This document shows positions 37,087 through 47,867 of a stretch of 64,000 bases of DNA, one piece after another. The first letter of the stretch is position 1; the number at the start of each line of letters is the position of its first letter. A model generated the notes under the pieces. It did not search any database. It was not told the origin of the DNA and worked only from the letters and a program-made list of their open reading frames with translations. The stretch is taken from assembly GCA_027488255.1 (NCBI GenBank), contig JAIYBZ010000009.1:1-64000 (forward strand). The letters run 5' to 3'. This stretch comes from Comamonadaceae bacterium. Its GTDB lineage: Bacteria; Pseudomonadota; Gammaproteobacteria; Burkholderiales; Burkholderiaceae_C. The translations under genes and the position numbers were made by a program.

Positions 37087-38175
37087 TCAGGTGTCTTTGC
37101 TGACCTTGATGGTCGGGAACTTCGACGAAAAGTCTTTCGCCTTGGCCGCAATTTTCACTGCCACTTGACGGGCCACGGCCTTGTAAATTTGGGCCACCTC
37201 GCCGTCGGGGTCTGACACCACAGTGGGCCTGCCGTTGTCGGCCTGCAGACGAATTTGCATGTCCAGGGGCAGCGCACCCAAGTAATCCATGCCGTATTCG
37301 TTGGCCATTTTCTTGCCGCCATCAGCGCCAAAAATGTGCTCCACATGGCCGCATTGGGTGCACACATGCACGGCCATGTTTTCCACCAAACCCAAAATCG
37401 GCACGCCGACCTTCTCAAACATCTTCACGCCTTTTTTGGCGTCCAGCAAAGCAATGTCTTGCGGCGTGGTGACGATCACAGCGCCGGTCATGGGCACCCG
37501 CTGGGACAAGGTCAGCTGAATGTCGCCGGTTCCGGGAGGCATGTCGACGATCAGATAGTCGAGTTCTTTCCAGTGGGTCTGGCGCAGCAATTGCTCCAGT
37601 GCTTGCGTGGCCATGGGGCCGCGCCAAATCATGGCTTCGTCTGGGCTGACCAAAAAACCAATGGACATGACCTGCACGCCATAGTTTTCCATGGGCTCCA
37701 TGGTCTGACCGTCTTCGCTTTCAGGACGGCCCTCAATGCCCATCATCATGGGCTGGCTGGGGCCATAAATATCGGCGTCCAACAAACCGACCCGAGCGCC
37801 CTCAGCGGCCAGCGCCAGCGCCAAGTTCACGGCGGTGGTGCTTTTGCCCACACCGCCCTTGCCCGAGGCCACTGCCACAATGTTTTTCACCTGTGGCAAC
37901 AGGGCCACACCGCGCTGGGCGGCGTGGGCGGTGATTTTGCTGGTCACGTTGGCCGACACGTTTTCAACCCCCGCCACCCCTTTGGCGGCCGTGATCAGCG
38001 CTTGGCGCAGAGCCGGAATCTGGCTTTTTGCGGGATAGCCCAATTCGACATCAAACGAAACGTTACCGCCCTCCACCACCAAATTCTTGAGAACTTTGGT
38101 AGATACAAAATCTTTGCCGGTGTTCGGGTCGATCACGGTTTGCAAGATTTGTAGCAATTGTTCTGTGCTGGCCAT
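37087..38175 (-). CDS. apbC: Iron-sulfur cluster carrier Mrp/ApbC
   Basis: A 362-residue P-loop ATPase that carries Fe-S clusters to target apoproteins. An N-terminal MIP18-like domain (about 1-90) is followed by the deviant Walker A SGKGGVGKSTTAVNLALAL, the DADIYGPSQPMMMG block, DMPPGTGDIQLTLSQ, and the cluster-binding CTQCGH (CxxC) near VENMAVHVC. The ATG at 38175 is favoured over an in-frame TTG at 38193. It is convergent with the ligase gene and divergent from the patatin gene. Confidence 0.96.
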   Translation of the reverse strand: MASTEQLLQILQTVIDPNTGKDFVSTKVLKNLVVEGGNVSFDVELGYPAKSQIPALRQALITAAKGVAGVENVSANVTSKITAHAAQRGVALLPQVKNIVAVASGKGGVGKSTTAVNLALALAAEGARVGLLDADIYGPSQPMMMGIEGRPESEDGQTMEPMENYGVQVMSIGFLVSPDEAMIWRGPMATQALEQLLRQTHWKELDYLIVDMPPGTGDIQLTLSQRVPMTGAVIVTTPQDIALLDAKKGVKMFEKVGVPILGLVENMAVHVCTQCGHVEHIFGADGGKKMANEYGMDYLGALPLDMQIRLQADNGRPTVVSDPDGEVAQIYKAVARQVAVKIAAKAKDFSSKFPTIKVSKDT

Positions 38176-38271
38176 TGGGTTGAATCCACTCAATAAAAAA
38201 GATGCGCAAGTCTAACCATGCTCGGGTGTCCCCTGATGTCTCATGGTTGAAACCCTACTAGGATCAACCCG

Positions 38272-39453
38272 ATGACCAACACGACGGGATTGATTCTTTC
38301 CGGGGGCGGCGCCCGTGCAGCCTATCAAGTGGGCGTGCTGTCTGCCATTGCCCGCATGCGGCGCGAAGCGGGCCAAAACCAAGGCAACCCCTTCCCGGTG
38401 ATTTCTGGCACCTCCGCCGGCGCCATCAACGCTGCTTTTTTGGCTTGCAACGCCGATCAGTTCGACCAAGCCATGGAAAACCTGATCGCGGTTTGGAGCG
38501 ATTTCAAAGTCGAACAGGTTTACCGCTCGGATGTGCTGGGCATGATCCGCTCGGGTGCAAGGTGGCTCTCGCTGCTGTCTTTGGGATGGCTCATCACACA
38601 AAAGAAACTGCGCCCTAAATCCTTGCTGAACAACGATCCCCTGAGTGAGTTGCTGCAAGAGCACATCGACCTCTCGCGCCTGCCGACGTTGCTGCAAGAG
38701 GGCCATTTGCAATCGCTGGCCATCACGGCATCGAGCTACAGCACCGGGGAACATGTCACGTTTTATGAAAGTTGCCGACCCGTCACGCCGTGGGTGCGCA
38801 ACCAACGCCTGGCCCAGCATGGCCGCCTGTCGCACCAGCACTTGCTGGCCAGTTCGGCGATCCCCTTTATTTTCCCGGCCATGCGACTTGACGGGCCCCA
38901 AGGCACTGCGTACTTTGGCGATGGCTCGATGCGACAAACGGCGCCCATCTCACCGGCCATCCATTTGGGGGCCAGCAAAATATTGGTGATCGGGGCCGGG
39001 CGCATGCTCGAGCCACAACATGTGTCGCAAGAGGAACCCGCCTACCCCTCGCTGGCCCACATTGCAGGGCATGCGCTGTCCAGCATCTTTTTGGATTCGC
39101 TGGCGGTGGATGTGGAGCGCATGCAGCGCATCAACCAAACCTTGCAACTCATCCCGCCCGAAAAACGCTTGGACACCCACTTGCGGCCAGTGGAGTTGCT
39201 GCTGATTGCCCCTTCACAACGGCTGGACGTGATCGCGGCCCGCCACGCCGAAGCTTTGCCAAACACCGTGAAAAGTTTGCTGCGCACCCTGGGGGCCAAC
39301 CCCACCACGTTCCATGGCCAGGGCAATGCACTGGTGAGCTATTTGCTGTTTGAAGCCGCCTACACGCGCGAATTGATCGCCCTGGGCGAAGCCGATGCCG
39401 AACAACAACGGGAAGAAATTCACCGTTTTTTTGCTTGGGCAGCCCCGATTTGA
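38272..39453 (+). CDS. Patatin-like phospholipase
   Basis: A 393-residue serine hydrolase of the patatin family. The oxyanion loop SGGGARAAYQVG, nucleophile elbow GTSAGAINA and catalytic Asp in FGDGSMRQTAP form the Ser-Asp dyad. No signal peptide is apparent, so it probably acts on membrane lipids from the cytoplasm. The remaining C-terminal 130 residues are helical and conserved in betaproteobacterial relatives (known family behaviour, not verified here). Substrate unknown. Confidence 0.92.
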   Translation: MTNTTGLILSGGGARAAYQVGVLSAIARMRREAGQNQGNPFPVISGTSAGAINAAFLACNADQFDQAMENLIAVWSDFKVEQVYRSDVLGMIRSGARWLSLLSLGWLITQKKLRPKSLLNNDPLSELLQEHIDLSRLPTLLQEGHLQSLAITASSYSTGEHVTFYESCRPVTPWVRNQRLAQHGRLSHQHLLASSAIPFIFPAMRLDGPQGTAYFGDGSMRQTAPISPAIHLGASKILVIGAGRMLEPQHVSQEEPAYPSLAHIAGHALSSIFLDSLAVDVERMQRINQTLQLIPPEKRLDTHLRPVELLLIAPSQRLDVIAARHAEALPNTVKSLLRTLGANPTTFHGQGNALVSYLLFEAAYTRELIALGEADAEQQREEIHRFFAWAAPI

Positions 39454-39546
39454 GCCCCCAGCACGCGGCAAGTGGCAAGGCCATTTCGCCGACCGTTAGC
39501 GTCTAAAATCAAAAGCTTGCTCTCAAGGTACCCCGCCCCTCCTGAC

Positions 39547-41628
39547 ATGTCCAAGCGCCAACTCTTCGTCACCACTGCCCTGCCTTATGCCAATGGCAAC
39601 TTTCACATTGGCCACATCATGGAGTACATCCAGGCCGATATTTGGGTGCGTTTTCAGCGCATGCAGGGCAGCCAAGTCCATTTTGTAGGGGCCGACGACA
39701 CCCACGGCGCGCCGATCATGATCGCCGCTGAAAAGGCCGGCAAAACGCCGCAACAATTCGTGGCCGACATTGCGGCCGGCCGCAAACCTTATTTGGACGG
39801 CTTTCACATCGCGTTTGACAACTGGCACAGCACCGATGCGCCTGAAAACCACGATTTGGCCCGCCAGATTTACCGAGATTTGCGCGACATTCCTGCATCG
39901 GCGGGCGGCTCTCTGATCGAAGTGCGTGCGGTGGAACAGTTCTTTGACCCCGAAAAGAACATGTTTTTGCCCGATCGCTTCATCAAAGGCGAGTGCCCCA
40001 AGTGCCACGCCAAAGACCAGTACGGCGACAACTGCGAGGTGTGCGGCGCAGTGTATGCGCCGACGGACGTGATCAATCCCTTCTCGGCTTTGTCGGGCGC
40101 CAAGCCCGAGCTCAAGACCTCAGAGCACTTTTTCTTCAAATTGTCCGACCCGCGCTGTGTCGAATTTTTGAGCCAATGGACGCAAGACGGCAAGCTGCAA
40201 CCCGAGGTGGCGAACAAGGTCAAAGAGTGGTTCAGCGTGCGCACCAACCCCGATGGCAGCACCAGCGAAGGCCTGGGCGATTGGGACATCTCGCGCGACG
40301 CACCCTATTTCGGCATTGAAATTCCGGATGCGCCGGGCAAGTATTTTTATGTCTGGTTGGATGCGCCGGTGGGGTATTTGGCTTCGCTCAAAAATCTGCT
40401 GGACCGCCGCGGCGAAGACTACAACGCTTACATGGCCAACCCCGATCTGGAGCAGATCCATTTCATTGGCAAAGACATCGTCACCTTTCACACCTTGTTC
40501 TGGCCGGCCATGCTGCACTTCAGCGGCCGCAAAACGCCCAACAAGGTGAATGTGCATGGCTTTTTGACCGTGAACAACGGCGAAAAAATGAGCAAGAGCC
40601 GGGGCACCGGCCTCGACCCGCTCAAGTACCTGAGCCTGGGCATGAACCCCGAATGGCTGCGCTATTACTTGGCGGCCAAACTGTCGGGCCGCAACGAAGA
40701 CATCGACTTCAATGCCGAAGACTTCATGGCCCGGGTGAACAGCGACTTGGTGGGCAAATTCATCAACATCGCTTCGCGCTCGGCCGGCTTCATTGCCAAA
40801 CGCTTTGGTGGCCAATTGGGCCAAGTCAGTGCCGATGGGCAGGCTTTACTCAGCGCCTTGCAAAGCACCACACCGGCCATCGCGGCGTTTTACGAAGACC
40901 GCGAATACGCCAAAGCCCTGCGCGAGGTCATGCTGTTGGCCGACAAAGTCAATGCCTTTGTCGACCAAAACAAACCCTGGGACTTGGCCAAACAAGCAGG
41001 CCAAGATGCGCGCCTGCACGAGGTTTGCACCACCTGCATTCAGGCCTTCCGCTTGTTGAGCCTGCAACTCAAACCCGTCTTGCCGGCTTTGGCCGCACAG
41101 GTCGAAACTTTCCTCCAAGTGCCGCCCATGGTCATCCAAGATGCGCAGCAGTTGTTGCCCGCAGGCCATGGCATTCAGACTTACCAACACCTGATGCAGC
41201 GGGTGGACCCACAGCAGCTGGAAGCCTTGTTTGAAGTGCCTGAACCAGAGGTGCCCGCTTTGGTGCCTGGGGGTGAAGACATCGCCCCCACCATTTCGAT
41301 TGACGACTTTGCCAAGGTCGATTTGCGCATCGCCGAAATCGTGAACTGCGAGCCCGTCGAAGGCTCGGTCAAGCTGTTGTGCCTGACCTTGAATGTGGGC
41401 GAAGGCCGCACCCGCAACGTCTTCAGCGGCATTGCCAGCATGTACAAACCGGAAGACCTGATCGGAAAACTCACGGTGATGGTGGCCAATTTGGCTCCCC
41501 GGAAGATGAAGTTTGGTGTGTCGGAGGGCATGGTGCTGGCCGCCAGCCACGCCGACGAAAAAGCCGAGCCTGGCATCTACGTCTTGCAGCCTTGGCCCGG
41601 CGCCAAGCCGGGCATGCGCATCCACTGA
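39547..41628 (+). CDS. metG: Methionyl-tRNA synthetase
   Basis: A 693-residue class I synthetase. The HIGH motif is in [11 protein letters not shown], the KMSKS motif in [10 protein letters not shown], and a zinc knuckle in [18 protein letters not shown]. The C-terminal 110 residues form the EMAP-II-like tRNA-binding dimerisation domain ([21 protein letters not shown]). The ATG at 39547 gives the standard [17 protein letters not shown] start. Confidence 0.98.
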   Translation: MSKRQLFVTTALPYANGNFHIGHIMEYIQADIWVRFQRMQGSQVHFVGADDTHGAPIMIAAEKAGKTPQQFVADIAAGRKPYLDGFHIAFDNWHSTDAPENHDLARQIYRDLRDIPASAGGSLIEVRAVEQFFDPEKNMFLPDRFIKGECPKCHAKDQYGDNCEVCGAVYAPTDVINPFSALSGAKPELKTSEHFFFKLSDPRCVEFLSQWTQDGKLQPEVANKVKEWFSVRTNPDGSTSEGLGDWDISRDAPYFGIEIPDAPGKYFYVWLDAPVGYLASLKNLLDRRGEDYNAYMANPDLEQIHFIGKDIVTFHTLFWPAMLHFSGRKTPNKVNVHGFLTVNNGEKMSKSRGTGLDPLKYLSLGMNPEWLRYYLAAKLSGRNEDIDFNAEDFMARVNSDLVGKFINIASRSAGFIAKRFGGQLGQVSADGQALLSALQSTTPAIAAFYEDREYAKALREVMLLADKVNAFVDQNKPWDLAKQAGQDARLHEVCTTCIQAFRLLSLQLKPVLPALAAQVETFLQVPPMVIQDAQQLLPAGHGIQTYQHLMQRVDPQQLEALFEVPEPEVPALVPGGEDIAPTISIDDFAKVDLRIAEIVNCEPVEGSVKLLCLTLNVGEGRTRNVFSGIASMYKPEDLIGKLTVMVANLAPRKMKFGVSEGMVLAASHADEKAEPGIYVLQPWPGAKPGMRIH

Positions 41629-41660
41629 ACCCCAGGGCTGGCTGTCCACAACCCTCACCC

Positions 41661-43340
41661 ATGAATTGGCGCAACGCAACCCACTTCTTCAGGCCACGGT
41701 TGCTGGACAGCTTGAACGGCTACACCCGCCAAAACCTGAGCCGTGACGTGGGCGCCGGCATCACCGTGGGGGTGGTGGCCTTGCCATTGGCCATGGCTTT
41801 TGCCATCGCCTCTGGGCTGAAGCCCGAGGCGGGGCTGTTCACCGCCATCATTGCGGGCTTTTTGATTTCGGCTTTGGGCGGCAGTCGGGTCCAAATCGGC
41901 GGCCCGGCGGGTGCCTTCATCGTCATTGTTTACGGCATTGTGGAACGCTACGGTTTGGCCAATCTGATCTTGGCCACCGCCATGTCGGGCATCTTGTTGT
42001 TCTTGATGGGCTTGTTCCGACTGGGCACCTTGATTCGCTTCATCCCGGTGGCGGTGGTCATCGGTTTCACCAACGGCATCGCGGTGCTGATCATGCTGTC
42101 CCAAATCAAAGATTTGTTGGGACTGAAAATCCAAACCCTGCCGGCCGATTTTTTCAGCCTGCTCAAGGTGCTGGGGCAGAACCTGCACACCACCAACTTA
42201 GCCGCCCTGTTGGTGGCGTTGGGCTCTTTGTCACTTTTGATCGGCTGGGTGCGTTTGGGGCGACGGCTAGAAGGCACTCGCTACCGCGGGGTCACTTTGG
42301 TGCCGGGCTCCATCATTGCCCTGCTGTTTGCCACCTTGGCATGCCTCGGTCTGTCCTTGCCGGTTGAAACCATCGGATCCAAGTTTGGCGGCATCCCGGC
42401 AGACTTGCCCAGCTTCAACTGGCCCGATTTCAGCTGGGACAGCGCACGCTTTTTGCTCATGCCCACGCTCACGCTGGCCTTGTTGGGTGCCATCGAGTCG
42501 CTGTTGTGCGCACGCATTGCCGACAACATGATCGGTGACCGCCACAACCCCAATCAAGAGCTGATGGCGCAGGGCATTGCCAATTTTGTGACGCCCTTCT
42601 TTGGCGGCATGCCCGCCACAGGCACGATTGCACGCACGGTGACCAACATCAAAAGTGGCGGCACTTCGCCGGTTTCCGGCATGGTGCATGCCCTGACGCT
42701 GTTGGCCGTCATGCTGTTGGCAGCGCCCTTTGCAGTGCATGTGCCCTTGGCGGCTTTGGCCGCTATCTTGATGTTTGTGGCTTGGAACATGGCCGAGTGG
42801 CGCGAGTTTTGGGTGCTCCGGCAATACCGCTTGCCTTACCGCATCACCTTGCTGGCGGTGTTTTTCTTGACGGTGGTGTTCGACCTCACTGTCGCGGTTG
42901 AGGTGGGCTTGGTGGCCGCCTGCCTGACCTTTATTTATCGCATCTCCAGCCTCAGCCGCAGCGAACCCGTGCGCCCCCAAGAGCACCCCATGCTGTTGGG
43001 TCACGAGAGCCGAGTTCAAGCTTGGCGGCTGTATGGCGCCTTGTTTTTTGGCGCCGTGAAGTTGGTCGAAGACATCGAAGACCACATCCGTGCGCCCATT
43101 TTGGTGATCGACCTGAAAAACGTGATCTATGTCGATTCATCTGGCGCCGACGCGCTGATGAACCTGATCGTCACTTGCCGCAAAAAAGAGGTGCAACTCA
43201 TTGTGTGCGGCTTGCTGCACCAACCCCTCGATATCGCGCACCGAAGCGGGCTTTTGGTGCACCTTGAAGGCCGCTTAGAGCCCGATTTGCCCTCAGGCCT
43301 GCATCGGGCTGTCAGTTTGTCGGGGTCTTCCACCCCGTAA
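41661..43340 (+). CDS. SulP family anion transporter with STAS domain
   Basis: A 559-residue inner-membrane transporter of the SLC26/SulP family. The N-terminal 420 residues hold the membrane domain, with VGVVALPLAMAFAIASGL and GGSRVQIGGPAGAFIVIVYG. The C-terminal STAS domain contains VIDLKNVIYVDSSGADALM. Members carry sulfate, bicarbonate or dicarboxylates; the GGPAGAFIVIV style is closest to the DauA/YchM-like branch. It starts 32 bases after metG. The substrate is undetermined. Confidence 0.93.
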   Translation: MNWRNATHFFRPRLLDSLNGYTRQNLSRDVGAGITVGVVALPLAMAFAIASGLKPEAGLFTAIIAGFLISALGGSRVQIGGPAGAFIVIVYGIVERYGLANLILATAMSGILLFLMGLFRLGTLIRFIPVAVVIGFTNGIAVLIMLSQIKDLLGLKIQTLPADFFSLLKVLGQNLHTTNLAALLVALGSLSLLIGWVRLGRRLEGTRYRGVTLVPGSIIALLFATLACLGLSLPVETIGSKFGGIPADLPSFNWPDFSWDSARFLLMPTLTLALLGAIESLLCARIADNMIGDRHNPNQELMAQGIANFVTPFFGGMPATGTIARTVTNIKSGGTSPVSGMVHALTLLAVMLLAAPFAVHVPLAALAAILMFVAWNMAEWREFWVLRQYRLPYRITLLAVFFLTVVFDLTVAVEVGLVAACLTFIYRISSLSRSEPVRPQEHPMLLGHESRVQAWRLYGALFFGAVKLVEDIEDHIRAPILVIDLKNVIYVDSSGADALMNLIVTCRKKEVQLIVCGLLHQPLDIAHRSGLLVHLEGRLEPDLPSGLHRAVSLSGSSTP

Positions 43341-43382
43341 AATCCCGGTATGGGCGAGATCTGCGCAGTGGATTTCGCCGTT

Positions 43383-43408
43383 GAATGGTTTGTTTGAATG
43401 GTTTGTTT
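43383..43408. repeat. Tandem 13-base duplication
   Basis: GAATGGTTTGTTT occurs twice in direct succession, followed by a third partial GAATTTG. It lies in the 93-base gap in front of the DUF3460 gene. Confidence 0.85.
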
Positions 43409-43433
43409 GAATTTGCTTCTGAGAAAGCCCCTT

Positions 43434-43640
43434 ATGTCCCTCTTTCGCCGCCCCGACTACACCTCTGACACCACCCAATTTATTGACCAACTCAAGACCC
43501 AACGGCCAGAGTTGGAAGCAGAGCAACGCCATGGCCGTGCCTTGCTGTGGGACAAGCAGCTGAGCCGCGAAGAGCAAGCCGCCTTCAAAGAAGCCCGCGT
43601 GGCGCAAAAACCCTACGTCTACCAAACCCAGGCGTCTTGA
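43434..43640 (+). CDS. DUF3460 family small protein
   Basis: A 68-residue protein matching the DUF3460 pattern: YTSDTTQFIDQLKTQRPELEAEQRHGRALLWDK. This family is found almost only in betaproteobacteria and has no known function. An in-frame ATG 36 bases upstream lies inside the tandem repeat and is less likely to be the start. It stands just in front of scpA, a common arrangement. Confidence 0.87.
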   Translation: MSLFRRPDYTSDTTQFIDQLKTQRPELEAEQRHGRALLWDKQLSREEQAAFKEARVAQKPYVYQTQAS

Positions 43641-43700
43641 AGTCCAGCTGAAGTGCCCCTTCAAGCATCCCCCTGCTTTTGCTGACCCGCCACTTTTCAC

Positions 43701-44558
43701 ATGAGCACCCCCCTCCCGCCCACTGAGTTGCCTGCATCGACGCTGGACACCCCAGCAGGCATGCCGCTGGTGGTCGACCATGTGGCTGTGGCGCGCTTGT
43801 ACGGCGAGCCATTGTTTTCGATGCCCACCGACTTGTACATCCCACCGGATGCGCTGGAGGTGTTTTTGGAGGCATTTGAAGGCCCACTGGATTTATTGCT
43901 TTACCTCATTCGCAAGCAAAACTTCAACATCCTGGACATTCCCATGGCCGGCGTCACCCGCCAGTATTTGGCCTATGTGGACGAAATTCGGCAACGCAAT
44001 CTGGAGTTGGCGGCCGAGTACCTGCTGATGGCGGCCATGTTGATCGAGATCAAATCACGCATGCTGTTGCCGCCCAAAAAAGTGGCCGAAGGCGAGGAAG
44101 TGGAAGACCCGCGCGCAGAGCTGGTGCGCCGCCTGCTGGAGTACGAGCAAATGAAGTTGGCGTCCATGCAGCTCAATGAGATTCCGCAATATGGACGCGA
44201 TTATTTGCAGGCTCAGGTCTACATCGAGCAAAGTCTGCAACCCCGTTTCCCAGACGTCAGCATGGACGAGTTGCAAGCGGCTTGGCGCGACATTCTCAAG
44301 CGTGCCAATCTGGTGCAACACCACAAAATCAGCCGCGAAGAGCTCAGCGTGCGTGAACACATGAGCATCGTGCTCAAGCATCTGCAAGGCCGAAAATTTG
44401 TCGAATTTGAGCACCTGTTCGATCCCAGCTTGGGCACGCCCGTGCTGGTGGTGACATTCATTGCACTGCTTGAGTTGGCCAAAGAAACCCTGATCGAGAT
44501 CACCCAAGCCGAAGCCTTTGCGCCGATCTATGTGCGTCTGGCCTACACGCCGAGCTGA
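43701..44558 (+). CDS. scpA: Segregation and condensation protein A
   Basis: A 285-residue kleisin that joins SMC and ScpB in the bacterial condensin complex, working in chromosome organisation. The N-terminal signature FEGPLDLLLYLIRKQNFNILDIPM is present, as is AAEYLLMAAMLIEIKSRMLLP. The first 45 residues are a family-variable extension. scpB is not adjacent in this window. Confidence 0.95.
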   Translation: MSTPLPPTELPASTLDTPAGMPLVVDHVAVARLYGEPLFSMPTDLYIPPDALEVFLEAFEGPLDLLLYLIRKQNFNILDIPMAGVTRQYLAYVDEIRQRNLELAAEYLLMAAMLIEIKSRMLLPPKKVAEGEEVEDPRAELVRRLLEYEQMKLASMQLNEIPQYGRDYLQAQVYIEQSLQPRFPDVSMDELQAAWRDILKRANLVQHHKISREELSVREHMSIVLKHLQGRKFVEFEHLFDPSLGTPVLVVTFIALLELAKETLIEITQAEAFAPIYVRLAYTPS

Positions 44559-44608
44559 CTCTCGTCACTGAGCAGCGCCATGGGTCCGCGCCCCATCGGG
44601 TCGGCGCC

Positions 44609-45616
44609 TTAAACCCGCTCCCCCCGCGGCCCTCGCCCCATCAGCATCTGCACCGCTTCGCTCGCTTTCACACGGCCGTCCAACAGGGCCACCACCGCTT
44701 CGGTGATGGGCATGTCCACGCCCAATTGGCGGGCCCGTTGGTGAACGGTGCGGGCACTGTAAACCCCCTCGGCCACGTGCCCCAAAGAAGTCACGGCCTG
44801 CTCGAGGCTCAGGCCCTGCGCCAGCAACAAACCGACTTTCCGGTTGCGGCTCAAGTCGCCTGTGGCCGTGAGGACCAGATCGCCCAAACCCGACAGCCCC
44901 ATAAAGGTCTCGGGCTTGGCACCCAACGCCACGCCCAAGCGGGTCATTTCGGCCAATCCACGGGTGATCAATGCCGCCCGTGCGTTCAGTCCCAGCTCGA
45001 GGCCATCGCACAGACCGGTGGCAATCGCCAAGACATTTTTGACCGCCCCGCCGACTTCAACCCCCACGATGTCGTCATTGGCATAGACCCGCAATGTGGC
45101 CCCATGAAAAGCCTGCACCAAGGCCTCGCGCACCGAGGCATGCGGGCTGGCGGCGACCAAGGCGGTAGGCTGACTGCGGGCCACTTCTTGCGCAAAACTG
45201 GGGCCATTCAAAGCGCCCGCTTTCAAACGCGGTGCCACTTGGGCTTGCACTTCGTGGGGCATGAGCCCGGTGCCCGCTTCAAAGCCTTTGCACAACCAAG
45301 CCACCGAAGCAGGCACCTCTGCCAAAGCCTGCAAAACTTGGCGCAGACCCGCCATCGGGGTCGCGATGATGAACAGGTCTTCAGGCTTTGCGTGTTGCGC
45401 CAAGGCCTCTAGGGGCTGCGTGACAATGGCCAGCCCCTCTGGCAGATCCTGCCCGGGCAAATAACGCGCATTGCGGCGCTGCTGTTGCAGCGCTTGGGCT
45501 TGCGCCGCGTCGCGCACATGCAAGCTCACATGCAGGCCCGCTTGTGCGGACTGGCGGCTGGCGGCAATGGCCAAGGCCGTGCCCCAAGCGCCTGCCCCCA
45601 CGATGGTGATTTGCAT
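44609..45616 (-). CDS. gpsA: Glycerol-3-phosphate dehydrogenase (NAD(P)+)
   Basis: A 335-residue cytoplasmic enzyme making sn-glycerol 3-phosphate for phospholipid synthesis. The Rossmann motif [15 protein letters not shown] is at the N-terminus. The catalytic Lys lies in [24 protein letters not shown], followed by [20 protein letters not shown]. It follows secB by 18 bases in the rhodanese-grxC-secB-gpsA operon that is common in betaproteobacteria. Confidence 0.97.
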   Translation of the reverse strand: MQITIVGAGAWGTALAIAASRQSAQAGLHVSLHVRDAAQAQALQQQRRNARYLPGQDLPEGLAIVTQPLEALAQHAKPEDLFIIATPMAGLRQVLQALAEVPASVAWLCKGFEAGTGLMPHEVQAQVAPRLKAGALNGPSFAQEVARSQPTALVAASPHASVREALVQAFHGATLRVYANDDIVGVEVGGAVKNVLAIATGLCDGLELGLNARAALITRGLAEMTRLGVALGAKPETFMGLSGLGDLVLTATGDLSRNRKVGLLLAQGLSLEQAVTSLGHVAEGVYSARTVHQRARQLGVDMPITEAVVALLDGRVKASEAVQMLMGRGPRGERV

Positions 45617-45634
45617 GCCCGATGGGGGTGGGAA

Positions 45635-46096
45635 TTATTGTGCTGTCGCGGCAGATTGGGCTTGCTGCTGCTCGAACATGGCTTGGAAATTGATCTCGGC
45701 CAAATGCACCGGCGGGAAACCGGCACGGGTGATCAAGTCGGCCACACTGGCGCGCAAGTAGGGGTAAACAATTTGCGGGCAAGCAATGCCCATGATGCCG
45801 CCCATTTGGTCTTCAGGCACATGGCGAATCTCAAAAATGCCGCCTTGCTTGCACTCGGCCAAGAAAACGGTCTTGTCGCCAATCTTGGTGTGCACCGTCG
45901 CCGTCACACACACTTCAAAAACGCCTTCTGCGGCAGGAGTGGCTTCCACACCCAGCTGAATGTCCACGCTGGGTTGCTGTTGCTCCAACAAAATGGCAGG
46001 CGAGTTGGGCTGCTCGAGTGAGGCCTCTTTCAAGTAAACGCGCTGAATTTGAAACACGGGCGCTTGAACTTCTGTATTGACGGTGGTGTCGGTCAT
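45635..46096 (-). CDS. secB: Protein-export chaperone SecB
   Basis: A 153-residue tetrameric cytosolic chaperone that keeps preproteins unfolded and hands them to SecA. Family blocks: [75 protein letters not shown]. Length normal. Confidence 0.97.
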   Translation of the reverse strand: MTDTTVNTEVQAPVFQIQRVYLKEASLEQPNSPAILLEQQQPSVDIQLGVEATPAAEGVFEVCVTATVHTKIGDKTVFLAECKQGGIFEIRHVPEDQMGGIMGIACPQIVYPYLRASVADLITRAGFPPVHLAEINFQAMFEQQQAQSAATAQ

Positions 46097-46219
46097 GCCA
46101 TTCTCTTTATCAAAGGGGGCGGGCAGTCTGGATCAGACGGCCCAAGGTTGAAACCCGTGAATTATCGGCGATCGCCAACGCCCCTTGTCGGAAGCGTCAG
46201 CCGGTGCTGCTGCGACGAC

Positions 46220-46480
46220 TTAAGCCGCTTGCAACAAGGGCATCAAGCCCCCTTTGGCATCCAAGGCCATGAGGTCGTCACAGCCGCCGACATGGGTCTC
46301 GCCCACATAAATCTGCGGCACCGTGCGGCGGCCAGTGATCTGCATCATGTGATCCCGTTGGGCGGGATCGAGATCGATGCGGATTTCTTCGATCTGCTCG
46401 ACGCCGCGTGACTTGAGCAATTGTTTGGCACGCACGCAGTAAGGGCAAACAGCGGTGGTGAACATTTTGACGGCTTGCAT
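46220..46480 (-). CDS. grxC: Glutaredoxin 3
   Basis: An 86-residue thioredoxin-fold protein with active site CPYC (TTAVCPYCVRAKQLL), followed by the TVPQIYVGETHVGGCDDL glutathione-binding region. It reduces disulfides with glutathione. It lies 15 bases after the rhodanese gene and 123 bases before secB. Confidence 0.96.
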   Translation of the reverse strand: MQAVKMFTTAVCPYCVRAKQLLKSRGVEQIEEIRIDLDPAQRDHMMQITGRRTVPQIYVGETHVGGCDDLMALDAKGGLMPLLQAA

Positions 46481-46495
46481 CTCGGGCTCCTTGAA

Positions 46496-46897
46496 TCAGG
46501 CTTTTTCGACCGGCATGCTGGCCGCTTGCCAAGCTTTGAGGCCGCCGGCCAAAGACTGGACGTTTTCAAAGCCCAATTTGCGCGCAGTGGCGGCCGCCCG
46601 GGCCGAACGGGCACCCACCTGACACACCATGATGACGTGACCGGCTTTGTTTTTCACCACTTGAGACAACTTGTCTTCAAGTTGGCTCAAGGGGACATTT
46701 TTGGCGCCGATCACATGGCCGCGGGCAAATTCATCGGGCTCGCACACATCGATGACGGTGGCTTTTTCACGGTTCATCAGCTGCACCATGTCTTGCGGAT
46801 TGAGCCCTTTGCCTGCACTCAGGACAGGAAAAAGCAAAGCCACGCCCGAGGCCACCGCCACGGTGATGAGCATCCAGTTGTCGAGGAGAAATTTCAC
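46496..46897 (-). CDS. Membrane-anchored rhodanese-like protein
   Basis: A 133-residue protein with one N-terminal membrane helix (LITVAVASGVALLFPVL) and a single rhodanese domain. The active-site loop MVCQVGARSARAA carries the catalytic Cys, so sulfurtransferase or redox signalling activity is plausible. The start codon is GTG, with GAT TC context and no strong ribosome site. It leads the grxC-secB-gpsA group. Confidence 0.92.
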   Translation of the reverse strand: MKFLLDNWMLITVAVASGVALLFPVLSAGKGLNPQDMVQLMNREKATVIDVCEPDEFARGHVIGAKNVPLSQLEDKLSQVVKNKAGHVIMVCQVGARSARAAATARKLGFENVQSLAGGLKAWQAASMPVEKA

Positions 46898-47020
46898 GAA
46901 TCAAACCTTTGTAAGCCTAAAACACCGACCCGTAAGCAGGTCGCCAAGACTCGATTCTAAAATGAGGGCCTTTTCCTTTGTTTTCTCACCCTGTAATCCC
47001 CAGCCCTGCTGCTTGAACCC

Positions 47021-47764
47021 ATGTACAAACTCGTCCTTATCCGCCACGGCGAATCCACCTGGAACCTTGAAAATCGCTTCACCGGCTGGACCGATGTCGA
47101 CCTGACCCCCACCGGCGTGACACAGGCGAGCGCGGCCGGGAAATTGCTGAAAGCCGAAGGCTGGGATTTTGATCTTTGCTACACCTCGGTCCTCAAGCGC
47201 GCCATTCGAACCCTGTGGCTGACCTTGGACGAGATGGACCGCACTTGGTTGCCCGTGGTCAAAGACATGCGTCTGAACGAACGCCACTATGGCGCTTTGC
47301 AAGGTCTGAACAAAGCCGACATGGCCAAACAATACGGTGACGAGCAGGTCTTGATCTGGCGTCGCAGCTACGACACCCCGCCACCGGCGCTGGAAGCCAC
47401 TGACCCCCGTTGCGAACGCAGCGACCGGCGTTATGCCAACGTGAACCCCGCAGCGGTGCCCCTGACCGAATGCCTGAAAGACACCGTAGCGCGCGTGTTG
47501 CCCGCCTGGAACGACAGCATTGCCCCCAGCATCAAGGCGGGCAAACGGGTGCTGATCGCGGCCCACGGCAACTCGATTCGGGCACTGATCAAGTATTTGG
47601 ATGGCATTTCAGACACCGATATCGTGAACCTGAACATTCCAAACGGCATTCCTTTGGTGTACGAATTGGATGAAAACCTGAAGCCCATTCGCCACTATTA
47701 CCTGGGGGATGCCGAGGCGGCCGCGCGCGCTGCCGCTGCCGTGGCCAGCCAAGGCAAAGCCTGA
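47021..47764 (+). CDS. gpmA: 2,3-bisphosphoglycerate-dependent phosphoglycerate mutase
   Basis: A 247-residue glycolytic enzyme interconverting 3- and 2-phosphoglycerate. The phospho-His motif [10 protein letters not shown] is at residues 5-14, [11 protein letters not shown] in the middle, and the second catalytic His in [10 protein letters not shown]. It has the family's typical length. It is divergent from the rhodanese operon. Confidence 0.98.
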   Translation: MYKLVLIRHGESTWNLENRFTGWTDVDLTPTGVTQASAAGKLLKAEGWDFDLCYTSVLKRAIRTLWLTLDEMDRTWLPVVKDMRLNERHYGALQGLNKADMAKQYGDEQVLIWRRSYDTPPPALEATDPRCERSDRRYANVNPAAVPLTECLKDTVARVLPAWNDSIAPSIKAGKRVLIAAHGNSIRALIKYLDGISDTDIVNLNIPNGIPLVYELDENLKPIRHYYLGDAEAAARAAAAVASQGKA

Positions 47765-47867
47765 GCTTCGATTCGCCAAGGTTTGGCAGGATTTTTCATC
47801 GGTTCACCCCTCAGATTCGGCCAGCGGGTGTATATTGATTTGCTTCAAAAAGGTAACGCACAAGCTC

